64,000 bases of DNA from Lachnospiraceae bacterium (GCA_017434885.1 JAFSGE010000005.1:186001-250000); one strand, 5' to 3'; shown: positions 6,926 to 15,719, counted from the first letter of the stretch. Numbers and translations are program-made. The notes: generated by a model from the sequence alone, not told the origin.

Positions 6926-7168
6926 CTACTTGTCCTCGAACAAATCTTCAATGGGCACATCAAGCACCTTAGCAAACGCACGAAGTTCATAGTCAGTTAC
7001 AGTTCTTTCATGCCTCTCTATTCTGGAAATAGAGCCTCTGCATACATAAATAGCATATGTTTCCAACTTATCTGATAACTCCTGCTGACTCAAATGACGC
7101 TCAATTCGATACTTCTTTACGTTGTCACCTACAATGTTCTGAACAATACAGTCTAATACTCGTGCCAT
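6926..7168 (-). CDS. XRE-family helix-turn-helix regulator, first gene of the sensor operon
   Basis: This 80-residue protein is almost entirely one HTH domain: VKKYRIERHLSQQELSDKLE, then CRGSISRIERHERTVTDYELRAFAKVLDVPIEDLFE. The start ATG has GGAGAGG 5 bp upstream. A TGTCCT-N5-AGGACA palindrome overlaps the promoter region upstream and is a natural autoregulatory site. It leads the xre-lytTR-kinase operon and mirrors the XRE+LytTR pair at 1768-2846. Confidence 0.9.
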   Translation of the reverse strand: MARVLDCIVQNIVGDNVKKYRIERHLSQQELSDKLETYAIYVCRGSISRIERHERTVTDYELRAFAKVLDVPIEDLFEDK

Positions 7169-7211
7169 AATTTCCTCTCCATTTTTCTTTAATATTTGAC
7201 ACGACTATTTT

Positions 7212-7249
7212 ATTATATTATTGGAATTTTGTTGTCCTGTTTTAGGACA
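7212..7249 (-). promoter_or_regulatory. Promoter with overlapping TGTCCT palindrome
   Basis: On the minus strand a TATAAT (7212-7217) precedes the XRE gene. About 17 bp upstream, in place of a good -35 hexamer, lies a perfect palindrome, TGTCCT-GTTTT-AGGACA (7233-7249). A protein bound here would cover the -35 region, which suggests repression or activation by the adjacent XRE protein (inference). Confidence 0.5.
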
Positions 7250-7275
7250 TTTTTCCATAATCTTCCATATAGCAA

Positions 7276-7312
7276 AGACTATCGCGATAGTTTCAAACCA
7301 CTACGATAGTCT
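7276..7312. repeat. Nested inverted repeats built on CGATAGT
   Basis: ACTATCGCGATAGT (7278-7291) is a perfect 14-bp palindrome. A third copy of the half-site, CGATAGTCT (7304-7312), pairs perfectly with AGACTATCG (7276-7284). Two mutually exclusive hairpins, or a two-site operator with 19-bp spacing, are possible. No T run follows, so it is not a typical terminator. Confidence 0.5.
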
Positions 7313-7316
7313 CCGG

Positions 7317-7451
7317 CTAATCTTTTTCCGCAAAAATCTTCTCATTATTTTCTATATTTCTAATTTTTGCATTCTTCTTAATTTCTTTTGCCATGTCTTT
7401 CCATTTACTACAAAAGCCGATACAAAACTTGTCGCCTTTTCTCACATACAT
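7317..7451 (-). CDS. Possible small protein (44 aa), hypothetical
   Basis: A frame beginning MYVRKGDKFCIGFCSKWKDM, rich in Lys and charged residues, reads to a stop at 7317. The frame stays open another 15 or so codons upstream with TTG as an alternative start. The composition looks protein-like and it contains a Cys-x3-Cys, but the ribosome binding site is weak and I recognise no family. It may be a real small gene or the tail of a decayed one. The rest of the 7169-7603 gap holds the XRE promoter, the CGATAGT repeats and a terminator. Confidence 0.3.
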   Translation of the reverse strand: MYVRKGDKFCIGFCSKWKDMAKEIKKNAKIRNIENNEKIFAEKD

Positions 7452-7510
7452 CTTACATGATTTCGGGCTTTGATTCAAGTATTCTGTGCCGGATATTTGC
7501 TGTTATACGA

Positions 7511-7539
7511 AAAAAATTCGGCTAAACACCGAATTTTTT
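7511..7539. terminator. Bidirectional rho-independent terminator
   Basis: AAAAAATTCGG (7511-7521) and CCGAATTTTTT (7529-7539) form an 11-bp stem with a 7-nt loop and flanking A/T tracts on both sides. It lies 65 bp after the stop of the zinc-ribbon gene at 7604. Confidence 0.8.
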
Positions 7540-7603
7540 TATAAAAATCCCTTTTTTCGAGAAAATTCTCGCAAATCAAGGTTTTACTTACAAGTATTAT
7601 GTA

Positions 7604-7972
7604 CTAAACATTAGGTCTTCTCTTTCTGTTTTTTTCGGCTTCTTCTTGCTTCCTAATTCGCTCTTCCTGCTTTGCTCTTTCTTTTTCAGCTAACAAAGTG
7701 GTAACAGGAACATTTTCGGTATTTTCTGCCTGAAGCTCCTTATACCATTGGCAATATTTGTGCATTCTATACCTTCTACGCAATTTTTTCAGTTTTTCTT
7801 CATCTGCACAAGCGTCCCTGAACTCCTCCCGCTCCTGCACATTAAGCTGCACATAATCCAAATATGAAATTTTCAATTCGGTCAGCGGTTCTGCACATCT
7901 TGGACAAATCATTCTGTGTCCGTTCAACATAAAAACACGATTACAACACTTACAATAATGCATGTACAACAT
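7604..7972 (-). CDS. Small zinc-ribbon protein of unknown function
   Basis: The start at ATG 7972 follows AAAGGGGG by 8 bp; the longer frame to 8026 lacks a site. The 122-residue product opens with a two-knuckle metal-binding ribbon, CKCCNRVFMLNGHRMICPRC (Cys-x2-Cys and Cys-x2-Cys about 15 residues apart). A charged middle follows, then a very basic helical C-terminus (KERAKQEERIRKQEEAEKNRKRR), probably coiled coil. It could bind nucleic acid or protein. It has its own terminator downstream and separates the regulatory island from the polysaccharide locus. No family name can be given. Confidence 0.75.
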   Translation of the reverse strand: MLYMHYCKCCNRVFMLNGHRMICPRCAEPLTELKISYLDYVQLNVQEREEFRDACADEEKLKKLRRRYRMHKYCQWYKELQAENTENVPVTTLLAEKERAKQEERIRKQEEAEKNRKRRPNV

Positions 7973-8117
7973 AGCACATTCCCCCTTTCGTAGCGTAAAA
8001 AATAGTAGTTGCAAGTATATTTGCATTTTTTGACAAAAAAGTCAATAAATTACAGAGGGGAAATATGTTAAGTTATCGCGCAAACGTGACAAAGTTGTGA
8101 AAACAGGATAATTTTTT

Positions 8118-8864
8118 CTAGTTTTTAATCAAAAACTGCAACAGCACCCTGCATGTTCTAAGTCCGTCAATCCACCATGCCATCTTAAAACCGTTACTTT
8201 TCAGTGCACGGTGTCCTTCCTTTAGGGAAACCATATAACTCCCTGTACTTGAGGTACTGGTTCCGCCGTAATACATGCGGATAATGGTTTCCGGCAAATA
8301 TGCCAACCGATTGCCTTTATCCTTCAAAAAACGAATCATAAACTCATAGTCAGCCGCAATTTTGTAGGAATCATCATACAGACCATATTTTTCATATACT
8401 TCTCTTTTGAGGAACAAAGTCGGATGCCCCGGCATCCAACCTGCGTATAAGCTCTTTTGAGGCCCCATTTTCCAATATCTGACTACTTTTTCATCCGTGG
8501 CATAAACAAGATCTGCATGGGCGCCTACGCAGCCTGTATGAGCCTCTATCAGCTTCATCATCTTAGATACGGCATCGGGCATTAAAAACAAATCGTTAAA
8601 AAATACAATGACATCTCCCGTTGCCAATGCATATCCCTGATTCATGGCATCATAAATGCCTTTGTCGGAGTTTGTGGTCCAATTTACCCAAAATCTGCTT
8701 TTCGCTGCGTATTCCTTAATGATGTCCAGTGTCCCGTCCGTCGAGCCGCCGTCCTTAATATTCACCTCAATGGCTGAATAGTCCTGCATATCAATGGATT
8801 CTAAAGTTCTTGCAAGATTTTCCGCACTGTTATAAGTTGTCAAAATCAAAGAGACTGTTTGCAT
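8118..8864 (-). CDS. Glycosyltransferase family 2 (WcaA-like), last gene of the polysaccharide locus
   Basis: The 248-residue single-domain GT2 starts MQTVSLILTTYNSAENL, with the donor-site motif IKDGGSTDGT, the central acidic strand DVIVFFND (in place of DxD), and the acceptor-region signature GWMPGHPTLFLKREVYEKYG then AADYEFMIRFLKDKG. This closely resembles colanic-acid-type small GT2 enzymes that extend a lipid-linked oligosaccharide at the cytoplasmic face. AAGAGG precedes the ATG. Two relatives (61383 and 62127) lie at the other end of the locus. Confidence 0.9.
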   Translation of the reverse strand: MQTVSLILTTYNSAENLARTLESIDMQDYSAIEVNIKDGGSTDGTLDIIKEYAAKSRFWVNWTTNSDKGIYDAMNQGYALATGDVIVFFNDLFLMPDAVSKMMKLIEAHTGCVGAHADLVYATDEKVVRYWKMGPQKSLYAGWMPGHPTLFLKREVYEKYGLYDDSYKIAADYEFMIRFLKDKGNRLAYLPETIIRMYYGGTSTSSTGSYMVSLKEGHRALKSNGFKMAWWIDGLRTCRVLLQFLIKN

Positions 8865-8960
8865 ATAAATCCTCTTTTTCCCGGTACTTATTCACCAATA
8901 TGCTGATAAATCAGTCCGATATTCTTAATGTATTGGCTTAAGAACCAATATAAATCCGGT

Positions 8961-10442
8961 CTATTGGACATTCTTTCTGATTGCAACCTCGTAATGCTCC
9001 GTTTCAAACAGTTCAAAATCATCTAAAGACAAATCTTCAACTTGCGATAAATAATCATATATTTGCTCACTTCTCGCAAATAAGACATCCGCAGATTTCC
9101 ATTCTTCGATACGGTCTTCAACTAAACAAATATTACTTATATCAGAATATCCATACAGCTCTTCAAGGAAAATACCAATCGATAAATCTTCTTCATGAAT
9201 ACCTATGGTAGAAACAATTCTTGCATCCTTTTCGCAATTATCAGCAACATACTCCATGCATTCCGTTAGCTGCTCACCCCGTTCTGCAAACTTTACGCCA
9301 ATTGTTACCGCCTCATCAAAATAATAGGCGCAAAACAATAGTAAAACACCTCCTGCCACAATGACAGCCTTCCTATTTTTCTGCACAAACCGATAAGCTA
9401 TTATAACTGCAAAATAACAAATGCAAATTACCCATGGCAGAAAATATCTTTCAAACATTTCACTTCTGGCATGCAAAAATTGTTGCGCTACAAATATAAA
9501 TATACAAAACAAAATCTCCAAAATTTCTGCCCACGTTATAACACAATTTCTAAAGCCGGTGAACATGATACACAGCATTATCAATGCCAACATCATATGT
9601 GTAACACAACCGTTCATCAGGTTGCTCCAAATTCCTGCAAGATAATCCTTCAATCCCCAATCTGCCGGAAAGCCCGCATAACCTATCTGATTTGTTCCCA
9701 CTACAAAAACAGTCACATATAGTTCTATCAGCACAACAATAACCATCACTGCAATTTCAAAAATATGTTTTTTGAAGAATGTAACAATTATTTCTTTCAA
9801 ATCAACTCTATTTTCTTCATTCCGAATCTCAAATGCCATCAGCAAAAGGTAAAAGCCCGGCACACTTATGAGAAAAGCTTCTTTTTGTAACGACATTAAT
9901 GTTAGTGAAACTATAAATATCGCAACCGATTTCTTTGTTCTTTTTTTACTCAAATATAATGTTGCAAGCAAACCGGCAGAAAATAACATTGTTGCCAAAC
10001 TTTCCGGTGGTCCTAATCTCCACCAGACAGCGGACTGTCCTCCTGTCAAAATGAGCACAGCAAACATTACGGAAAAGAATACATTTGTCTTCATTTCCCT
10101 TGCAAATATATAAAAGAAAAGCAGTGCCAACGCAACTTCTGCTATATTACAAATATACCATGCCACCATATTTATTCCAAAAAAATGTACTTTGAGAATA
10201 CGAACAATCATATATAATGGTCGGAATCGTATTGTAAAATCATGTACAAAAATCTGCTTAAACCCTTCAAAAAATCCTTTTTCCTCTAAAATTGCAGCAA
10301 AAGTAAAGCATTCATGGTCATCTACCAGATGCAATCCCGAAAAAAGAATCCCGGTTATAATAAAAAATAAAAAAATGAAGGAAAAAGAAAGTATCCCTGC
10401 CAATAAATATTCATTTTTCTTTTGCATTTTTATTGTTTCCAA
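8961..10442 (-). CDS. Multi-pass membrane protein, probable GT-C glycosyltransferase
   Basis: The start is TTG 10442, behind AAAGGGA at 8-9 bp. The 493-residue product has about eleven hydrophobic segments and a soluble C-terminal part after about residue 385. An acidic pair after the first membrane helix (HLVDDHECF) matches the Asp/Glu-containing first outer loop that is catalytic in GT-C enzymes using polyprenyl-phosphate sugars. It lies between a GT2 gene and an SGNH hydrolase. Sequence alone does not give donor or acceptor, and a polymerase role cannot be excluded. Confidence 0.65.
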   Translation of the reverse strand: METIKMQKKNEYLLAGILSFSFIFLFFIITGILFSGLHLVDDHECFTFAAILEEKGFFEGFKQIFVHDFTIRFRPLYMIVRILKVHFFGINMVAWYICNIAEVALALLFFYIFAREMKTNVFFSVMFAVLILTGGQSAVWWRLGPPESLATMLFSAGLLATLYLSKKRTKKSVAIFIVSLTLMSLQKEAFLISVPGFYLLLMAFEIRNEENRVDLKEIIVTFFKKHIFEIAVMVIVVLIELYVTVFVVGTNQIGYAGFPADWGLKDYLAGIWSNLMNGCVTHMMLALIMLCIMFTGFRNCVITWAEILEILFCIFIFVAQQFLHARSEMFERYFLPWVICICYFAVIIAYRFVQKNRKAVIVAGGVLLLFCAYYFDEAVTIGVKFAERGEQLTECMEYVADNCEKDARIVSTIGIHEEDLSIGIFLEELYGYSDISNICLVEDRIEEWKSADVLFARSEQIYDYLSQVEDLSLDDFELFETEHYEVAIRKNVQ

Positions 10443-10457
10443 CTTGTAATCCCTTTC

Positions 10458-11489
10458 TTAAGGCATTGTATTGATGCAAATTCCTTTAAAAGCATCTGCC
10501 ACTTCTATATCTGAAAAACTTAACCTGATTGTTTCCTTTACCGCACAATCCTCTGCCAAAACTTCTATACATTCCTGCATATGGGGATTGTCACACCACA
10601 TTTTCTTTTCGCAGATATTCTCTCCGTCAGCACTAACTGTAATACTATGTTCACCTTCCGGCAAATAATAGTTAATTCCTAAGCTTCCTGAAATATTCTT
10701 TACATCAACTTCATATGTTAACCGGTCCACTGTACGAAACTTCTCTTTAGGATAATAAGTAAAACTTTTGAATTGCTCCATATTATCGTTTACCGGTGGA
10801 ATATCCGAGCGCTCCGTTTGCTCAGGTTTCTGCTTTACGTACATCTCATCAATTAACTTTATGACCGTTTCGTAATAAAGCCTCTGTCCTTCATCATTGG
10901 GATGACAGCCGTCATTGGTCAGTTCCTCATATGCTTTTCCGCTTTCTGCAAAGGCTTTAATCGTATCTGCAACAGATACCCCATAATGCTCAGCCAAGGA
11001 CTGAATTATCTGCATTTTGGCAGTATAAGTCTGCTGTGAACTTTCCAAAATGGAAATCACTCCGCAGGAAGGATACTTCTGATTAATCGCCCTTAAAATT
11101 GACTCATAATATCTCGAAAAGCCTTCCTCCTTATCATTTTGCCCATAGCAGACAATAACTAAATCATAGTCTGTATCTTCTTCCAACATCATGATTCTGG
11201 CATATCCTGCGTAGCTGGAATTTCCACCCATAGAAACATTTGTAATTTCTACTTGTCTGTTATACGTCTCTTCCATATGTGGACCGATAAATTTAAACCA
11301 CTTATTGGCATAGTCATCACAGCCTTCGCCGTTTCCGATAGAGTCACCTACGATTAGAATCTGATAGACATTGCTTTGCGAAATCAGCTTATATCCAATA
11401 GCACATATGCTAATCGCAAGGAAAGCCATCACTAATGCTACTAATGGCTTTCTCACAAACTGTAACGACGCTCCGGCTTTTATCCGCAT
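10458..11489 (-). CDS. Membrane-anchored SGNH/GDSL hydrolase
   Basis: A single N-terminal hydrophobic anchor (about 16-33) precedes an extracytoplasmic SGNH domain with all four blocks: nucleophile Ser in ILIVGDSIGNG, Gly in SMGGNSS, Asn in VCYGQND, and the Asp/His pair in NDGCHPNDEG. After about residue 225 a beta-rich C-terminal domain follows. Such enzymes remove or transfer O-acyl groups on cell-wall glycans. The next gene downstream of its start (11491, 1 bp away) is an acyltransferase-3. The two domains are often fused in other bacteria, so the pair probably works on the same O-acetyl groups outside the membrane. Confidence 0.87.
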   Translation of the reverse strand: MRIKAGASLQFVRKPLVALVMAFLAISICAIGYKLISQSNVYQILIVGDSIGNGEGCDDYANKWFKFIGPHMEETYNRQVEITNVSMGGNSSYAGYARIMMLEEDTDYDLVIVCYGQNDKEEGFSRYYESILRAINQKYPSCGVISILESSQQTYTAKMQIIQSLAEHYGVSVADTIKAFAESGKAYEELTNDGCHPNDEGQRLYYETVIKLIDEMYVKQKPEQTERSDIPPVNDNMEQFKSFTYYPKEKFRTVDRLTYEVDVKNISGSLGINYYLPEGEHSITVSADGENICEKKMWCDNPHMQECIEVLAEDCAVKETIRLSFSDIEVADAFKGICINTMP

Positions 11490-11490
11490 A

Positions 11491-12549
11491 TTACAACCTT
11501 ACCCTTCTGACTGCTTTTTCAAAAACATCCTCGCCTGCGGCAGTTATTTTCTTTTCCAATTTGCCGAAAATCAGTTCCCGTAGACCACCAATTACAATAC
11601 AGACTACAAAAATCAACGCTACAATTCCGAGTAAAATCAGCGTCCCTGCAACCGCATTTTCACAACTAAAGCCGCTGCGTGTCAACAGCTCCGCCCCAAT
11701 CGTCACCACGGAATTTTCAAGCGCAAATACGGCAAACATATTTGCCGTAAACTTATTCACCCATTTAGATGAAAAATCAATATCCTTGAAGATATAGAGC
11801 AAAATCACAGCCATTGCAATGTTTGTAATGCTGTTGTCCCTGCACAGGGAATGCGTAATGGAGCCTATTATCAGCGGATTCATAATGGATATGGTATTTA
11901 CTGCCCAAAGTGCCCCTAATGCCACCACCGCGTTTAATTTATCTACTTTCACGTCGCGGTATAAACGGATATAACGCCCTACAAGATACAGCATGAACAT
12001 CTGCACAAGACCTTTTCCGGCATCCTGCATAATTTCAAAATAAAACATGGTGGGGAATACACTGAATACCAGAAGCAAAAGCAAGACAAGTCGCTTCATT
12101 TCCTTCTTATCCAGCGCAGAAATCAGTTTTTCAATAAAGCCGCTAAAAATAAAGATGCAGACATAACAGGAGTAAAACCAGTACTTTCTGCTGACAAACG
12201 GGAACAACGATTTGGCAAGTTGTTCCAATAGCGCTGCGCCCTGCATCTCCTGCGGAAATGCAAAGTAAAGCACCACCGTTTCAAGCAAAGAAAGCATAAT
12301 CATCATAATTTCCATCTTAAGAAACTTCTTCATGGAGAATTTGATACCAAAATAACCGGAAATCAAACAAAAGCAGGACACACCAATGTTACAGATTCCG
12401 ACAATAGCGCCGCCCAAAACATATCCGTAAGTTCCCGTCAGTCCCAGATTATTCATATCAATTTCCGGAGCTAAATGTATTAAAATAATAAATCCCATTG
12501 CCAAAATTCTCAGCAATTCCAGGTTTGATTTTCTCTTTCTCTCTGTCAT
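11491..12549 (-). CDS. Acyltransferase-3 membrane protein (partner of the SGNH hydrolase)
   Basis: This 352-residue protein has about ten membrane segments. The first, NLELLRILAMGFIILIHLAPE, carries the His essential in the acyltransferase-3 family, which moves acetyl groups from cytoplasmic acetyl-CoA to glycans at the outer face. It abuts the SGNH hydrolase gene. It is one of six members of the family in the window (also 14444, 18209, 20424, 44201, 55326), all diverged from each other. Confidence 0.85.
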   Translation of the reverse strand: MTERKRKSNLELLRILAMGFIILIHLAPEIDMNNLGLTGTYGYVLGGAIVGICNIGVSCFCLISGYFGIKFSMKKFLKMEIMMIMLSLLETVVLYFAFPQEMQGAALLEQLAKSLFPFVSRKYWFYSCYVCIFIFSGFIEKLISALDKKEMKRLVLLLLLVFSVFPTMFYFEIMQDAGKGLVQMFMLYLVGRYIRLYRDVKVDKLNAVVALGALWAVNTISIMNPLIIGSITHSLCRDNSITNIAMAVILLYIFKDIDFSSKWVNKFTANMFAVFALENSVVTIGAELLTRSGFSCENAVAGTLILLGIVALIFVVCIVIGGLRELIFGKLEKKITAAGEDVFEKAVRRVRL

Positions 12550-12576
12550 TTCTGTTTCTAATCCCCGTCAAGAAAC

Positions 12577-14418
12577 TTACTCTTCTACCATCTCAATAAA
12601 CATATTTTCTGCCAGTTCTTCCTTGCTCAGGAAAGGCGCCAAATCCTCAAGCGGAGGGCTAATTAAACGCCCATCCGGCAAACGTTTCGTTGCACTTTTA
12701 GGTTCCCATACCTGCTTAGTATCTGTAAAGATTTCACAGAATACAAATCCGTCACATTTCAGCACCTCATTTACTACAGTTTTCATTTCCTCATTGCTAT
12801 GAGCGCTATAATACGGATAACCAAACGCCTCTGCTATCTTTTGGTAATTAGGGAATGATAAATCACCGCTTTCCGGTCCGATTCCAACCTTACTATGTTC
12901 TCCAAATAAATTATTTTGCGTCTGGCGGATGCTGTGATATCCCTCGTTATTTATTAAGAATATTTTTATCGGCATATTATTTGTTACAACAGTTTGAAGT
13001 TCCTGTAAGTTCATCATAATACTGCCATCACCTTCCAGGCAAATGGTATTCTTATCGCCTGCTGCACGGCACAACCCTATTGCAGCCGGAAGTCCATATC
13101 CCATACTGGCGATTGCACTATTAATAATAAATCTTGTATCCTTCTTTATACACCAATCCTGATGTCCGACAACGCAACACGCCCCATTACTTACTGCCGT
13201 CAAACTACCCTCTGGGAGTTTTTCACTCAAATATCTTACAAATGCAAAAACATTCGCTGTTTCACCGTTTTCTTCCCAATGACGTTCTAATGTTACAGGA
13301 TACTTCTGCTTCCACTTCAGGCATTGCTCTCTCCACTGCTCTTCTTTAGAAACTAAACCATCTGCTACGGCTAACTTCCTGTTTATTGCAGACAGAAAGT
13401 CTTTTGCATCTGCCCATATCGGCATCTCTACATGTATTGTCGGCTTTATAAATTCAGCACGGTCAATATCTACCATTATTACTTTAGCTTCTCTTGCCCA
13501 TGTCTTCCAATTATAGCCTACCTGTCTGATACTAATACGCGTACCGATTGCTAACAGCAAGTCTGCATTTTGTACAGCAAAATTGCCGGCTCTATCCCCC
13601 ATATTTCCGCCTCTTCCACAATAAAGCGGATGGGCATCCTCTATTAAATCTACACTATTCCAATAAGTAACCACCGGAACTCCCAGTTTTTCTATCGCCG
13701 CGCGGAATTCTTCAAACCCACCTGAAAGGCGAATACCTCCTCCTGCATAAATAACAGGTCTTTTTGCTTTTGCAATTTCACTAAGTACTTTGTCAATAAT
13801 GTCGTCTGTGACAGCCGGTGGCAATTCTGCTGCATCTTCCACCGGATCATATCCCTTCAAATCATCTGTTTCAATCACCATTCCCTGGAAATTCACCGGA
13901 ATATCTAACCACACCGGACCCGGACGTCCCGTAGTCGCTAAATGCCATGCCTTTTCTAACATGTATCTGATATCCGTAGGTTCTTCCAACATTGCAGCAT
14001 ATTTGCACATGCACTCAACAGATTTTATAACATCAAACTCCTGGTCTCCTACTGCTCTAAGTGAATATCCCGGTGTGAGCTTTTCTGCATATCTGGCTGT
14101 TGTATCATAACGAACTTGTCCGCTGACAACAAACATCGGTATAGAGTCAAGCCAACCTCCTACTACTCCCGTAATCGCATTAGTTCCTCCCGGCCCTGTT
14201 GTAACGCAAACTGCCGCAATTTTGTTTTCTAAACGTGCATATGCCTCTGCCGCAATGGCACATGCCTGCTCATGATGGTTATATGTACAGCGCATTTGAT
14301 TGTTATGGCCAAATGCATCGTTTAAATGCATTGCACCGCCGCCTACCACCGTAAAGCAATCTGTCACACCTCGCTCTACAAGAAAATTTACTATGTAATC
14401 TGCAATTCTTATCTTCAT
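12577..14418 (-). CDS. Thiamine-diphosphate enzyme, acetolactate-synthase-like (possibly a YerE-type sugar carboligase)
   Basis: This 613-residue protein has the three domains of ThDP enzymes: pyrimidine-binding (about 1-170) with catalytic Glu50 in TYNHHEQACAIAAEAY, a central domain (about 195-335), and a pyrophosphate-binding domain with GDGSIMMNLQELQ...NN (about 464-492). It looks like a catabolic or anabolic acetolactate synthase subunit, but there is no small regulatory subunit nearby and it lies inside a glycan locus. In Yersinia, YerE of this family adds a two-carbon unit from pyruvate to a CDP-4-keto-3,6-dideoxy sugar. The window also contains rfbF, rfbG and rfbH for that substrate, so such a role is plausible. 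This link is inference; a different 2-keto acid ligase is possible. AAAGGA supports the ATG. Confidence 0.85.
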   Translation of the reverse strand: MKIRIADYIVNFLVERGVTDCFTVVGGGAMHLNDAFGHNNQMRCTYNHHEQACAIAAEAYARLENKIAAVCVTTGPGGTNAITGVVGGWLDSIPMFVVSGQVRYDTTARYAEKLTPGYSLRAVGDQEFDVIKSVECMCKYAAMLEEPTDIRYMLEKAWHLATTGRPGPVWLDIPVNFQGMVIETDDLKGYDPVEDAAELPPAVTDDIIDKVLSEIAKAKRPVIYAGGGIRLSGGFEEFRAAIEKLGVPVVTYWNSVDLIEDAHPLYCGRGGNMGDRAGNFAVQNADLLLAIGTRISIRQVGYNWKTWAREAKVIMVDIDRAEFIKPTIHVEMPIWADAKDFLSAINRKLAVADGLVSKEEQWREQCLKWKQKYPVTLERHWEENGETANVFAFVRYLSEKLPEGSLTAVSNGACCVVGHQDWCIKKDTRFIINSAIASMGYGLPAAIGLCRAAGDKNTICLEGDGSIMMNLQELQTVVTNNMPIKIFLINNEGYHSIRQTQNNLFGEHSKVGIGPESGDLSFPNYQKIAEAFGYPYYSAHSNEEMKTVVNEVLKCDGFVFCEIFTDTKQVWEPKSATKRLPDGRLISPPLEDLAPFLSKEELAENMFIEMVEE

Positions 14419-14443
14419 CTTTTTTCATCCTTTCCCGATTATA

Positions 14444-15541
14444 TTATATAATTCGTTTCATACACGGAATTTTTCTTAGCAACGAAACTGCAACAGCCTC
14501 TACTATCAGCACAATCATTATATATATCAAACATGATATCAACGGAAAGCCTGGCAATAATGCGCTTATTTTCTCATGTACAAACAGCATTTTTACCTGT
14601 GCAAATATGCTGAACAAATATATGCCAAAGGAATTCTCTCCTATAAAATGAAAGACTTTTGAAACAATAGGCGGCATTTGTAAATTCACACACCATACTC
14701 GTATCGCATAAAATACATATATTGTCGGTATTACACTAAAACTAGCCAAGTACGTTTCGCGCGATTCGTTATATCCACCTAATTTATACGCTTCCCAATG
14801 TACCATATAGGTTGCTGCCAAAACACAGATACATGAAGCAATAAGACCAAAAATTATATTTTTCTTTATCCTACCACTTTCCTTATGTACATCACAAGGT
14901 AAATTTGCAATATAATCTCCCATTAAAGGATAAAAAATTGCATCTACAGACATTCTAAATGGTATCAGTATATTTCCCCAACCTAATATGCCTGTTGCAA
15001 CATTTAGCATTCCCTTAAAGAAAACTCCCATTATTAATAAATATTGATAGTCCTTCTTTTCCATAGTTGCCACAATTTTACGCAAAAAAGGCAATATCAA
15101 TAAATATCCGATATACTCATATAAAAACCAGTACAATCCGGTTACATACCGTGTACATAACTGCTCAAAGAATAATCCAAAATCACTCCACCTATTTCCA
15201 TAGAAAATAACAAAATAAAAATATGACATAACCACCAGTATTATAACATATTTAAAAATTCTTTTATAAAGCAGTTCTTTATATGATTCCTTCTTTCTTA
15301 ACAATAAAGCACCGGAAACCATAAAAAACAACGGAACATTTATGCATCTAATCACGTCTGCCATAATATATATCCCGTTCCTTAACGTACCATAGTCATT
15401 AAAGGCATACAATTTTGACCCTATATCGCCGGTATGCGTAAAAATAACTAAAAAAGCTGCCAATACACGAATTATATCTATATATAATTCTCTTGCGCTT
15501 CTACACTTATTCTTTTCAGTTATTTCATGCATGCTTCTCAT
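14444..15541 (-). CDS. Acyltransferase-3 membrane protein
   Basis: The start is placed at ATG 15541 (MRSMHEITEKN) after GGGAGG at a long spacing; a GTG at 15562 would overlap that site. The roughly 365-residue product has the conserved first-helix His in FLVIFTHTGDIG, Arg in the next loop (DVIRCINVPLFFMVSGALLL) and about ten membrane segments. The C-terminus ends in a basic tail. A small out-of-frame fragment (15525-15689) overlaps its 5' end. Confidence 0.85.
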   Translation of the reverse strand: MRSMHEITEKNKCRSARELYIDIIRVLAAFLVIFTHTGDIGSKLYAFNDYGTLRNGIYIMADVIRCINVPLFFMVSGALLLRKKESYKELLYKRIFKYVIILVVMSYFYFVIFYGNRWSDFGLFFEQLCTRYVTGLYWFLYEYIGYLLILPFLRKIVATMEKKDYQYLLIMGVFFKGMLNVATGILGWGNILIPFRMSVDAIFYPLMGDYIANLPCDVHKESGRIKKNIIFGLIASCICVLAATYMVHWEAYKLGGYNESRETYLASFSVIPTIYVFYAIRVWCVNLQMPPIVSKVFHFIGENSFGIYLFSIFAQVKMLFVHEKISALLPGFPLISCLIYIMIVLIVEAVAVSLLRKIPCMKRII

Positions 15542-15689
15542 TAGTCCCGCAAGTCCTCCCACTTATATTATTCCTGATAATCATTTTGCCACCGCAATGC
15601 TCAATATTAACGCAATTTTCGTAGTGCTTAGTCCCGAAAGATCGAAACCTTCTAACTATAGATTTTTTAATAATGTCTTGAAACGCCAT
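15525..15689 (-). pseudogene. Probable remnant of a beta-helix acyltransferase gene
   Basis: A 54-codon frame, beginning at ATG 15689, reads through RRFRSFGTKHYEN then VNIEHCGGKMIIRNNIS and stops inside the next gene. The run of a basic N-terminal helix followed by IEHCGGKMIIRNNI resembles the first turn of left-handed beta-helix acetyltransferases from polysaccharide loci, after which the reading is lost. A functional small protein is less likely. The assignment is by eye from a short stretch. Confidence 0.3.
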
Positions 15690-15719
15690 CCTTTTTCTCT
15701 AAAGTAAAAATTAAATTAT

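Noticed and set aside
7276-7312. AGACTATCG/CGATAGTCT as a transcription terminator
   Set aside because: The loop is 19 nt with an internal competing palindrome and there is no T run; an operator or regulatory hairpin fits better.
7221-7460. Plus-strand 79-codon frame in the XRE upstream region
   Set aside because: It runs across the XRE promoter palindrome and the CGATAGT repeats, has no ribosome binding site and shows random hydrophobic composition.
8888-8971. A 27-codon frame (MSNRPDLYWFLSQY...) between 8961 and 8864
   Set aside because: It overlaps the upstream stop, is very short, and has no family; at best a gene remnant.
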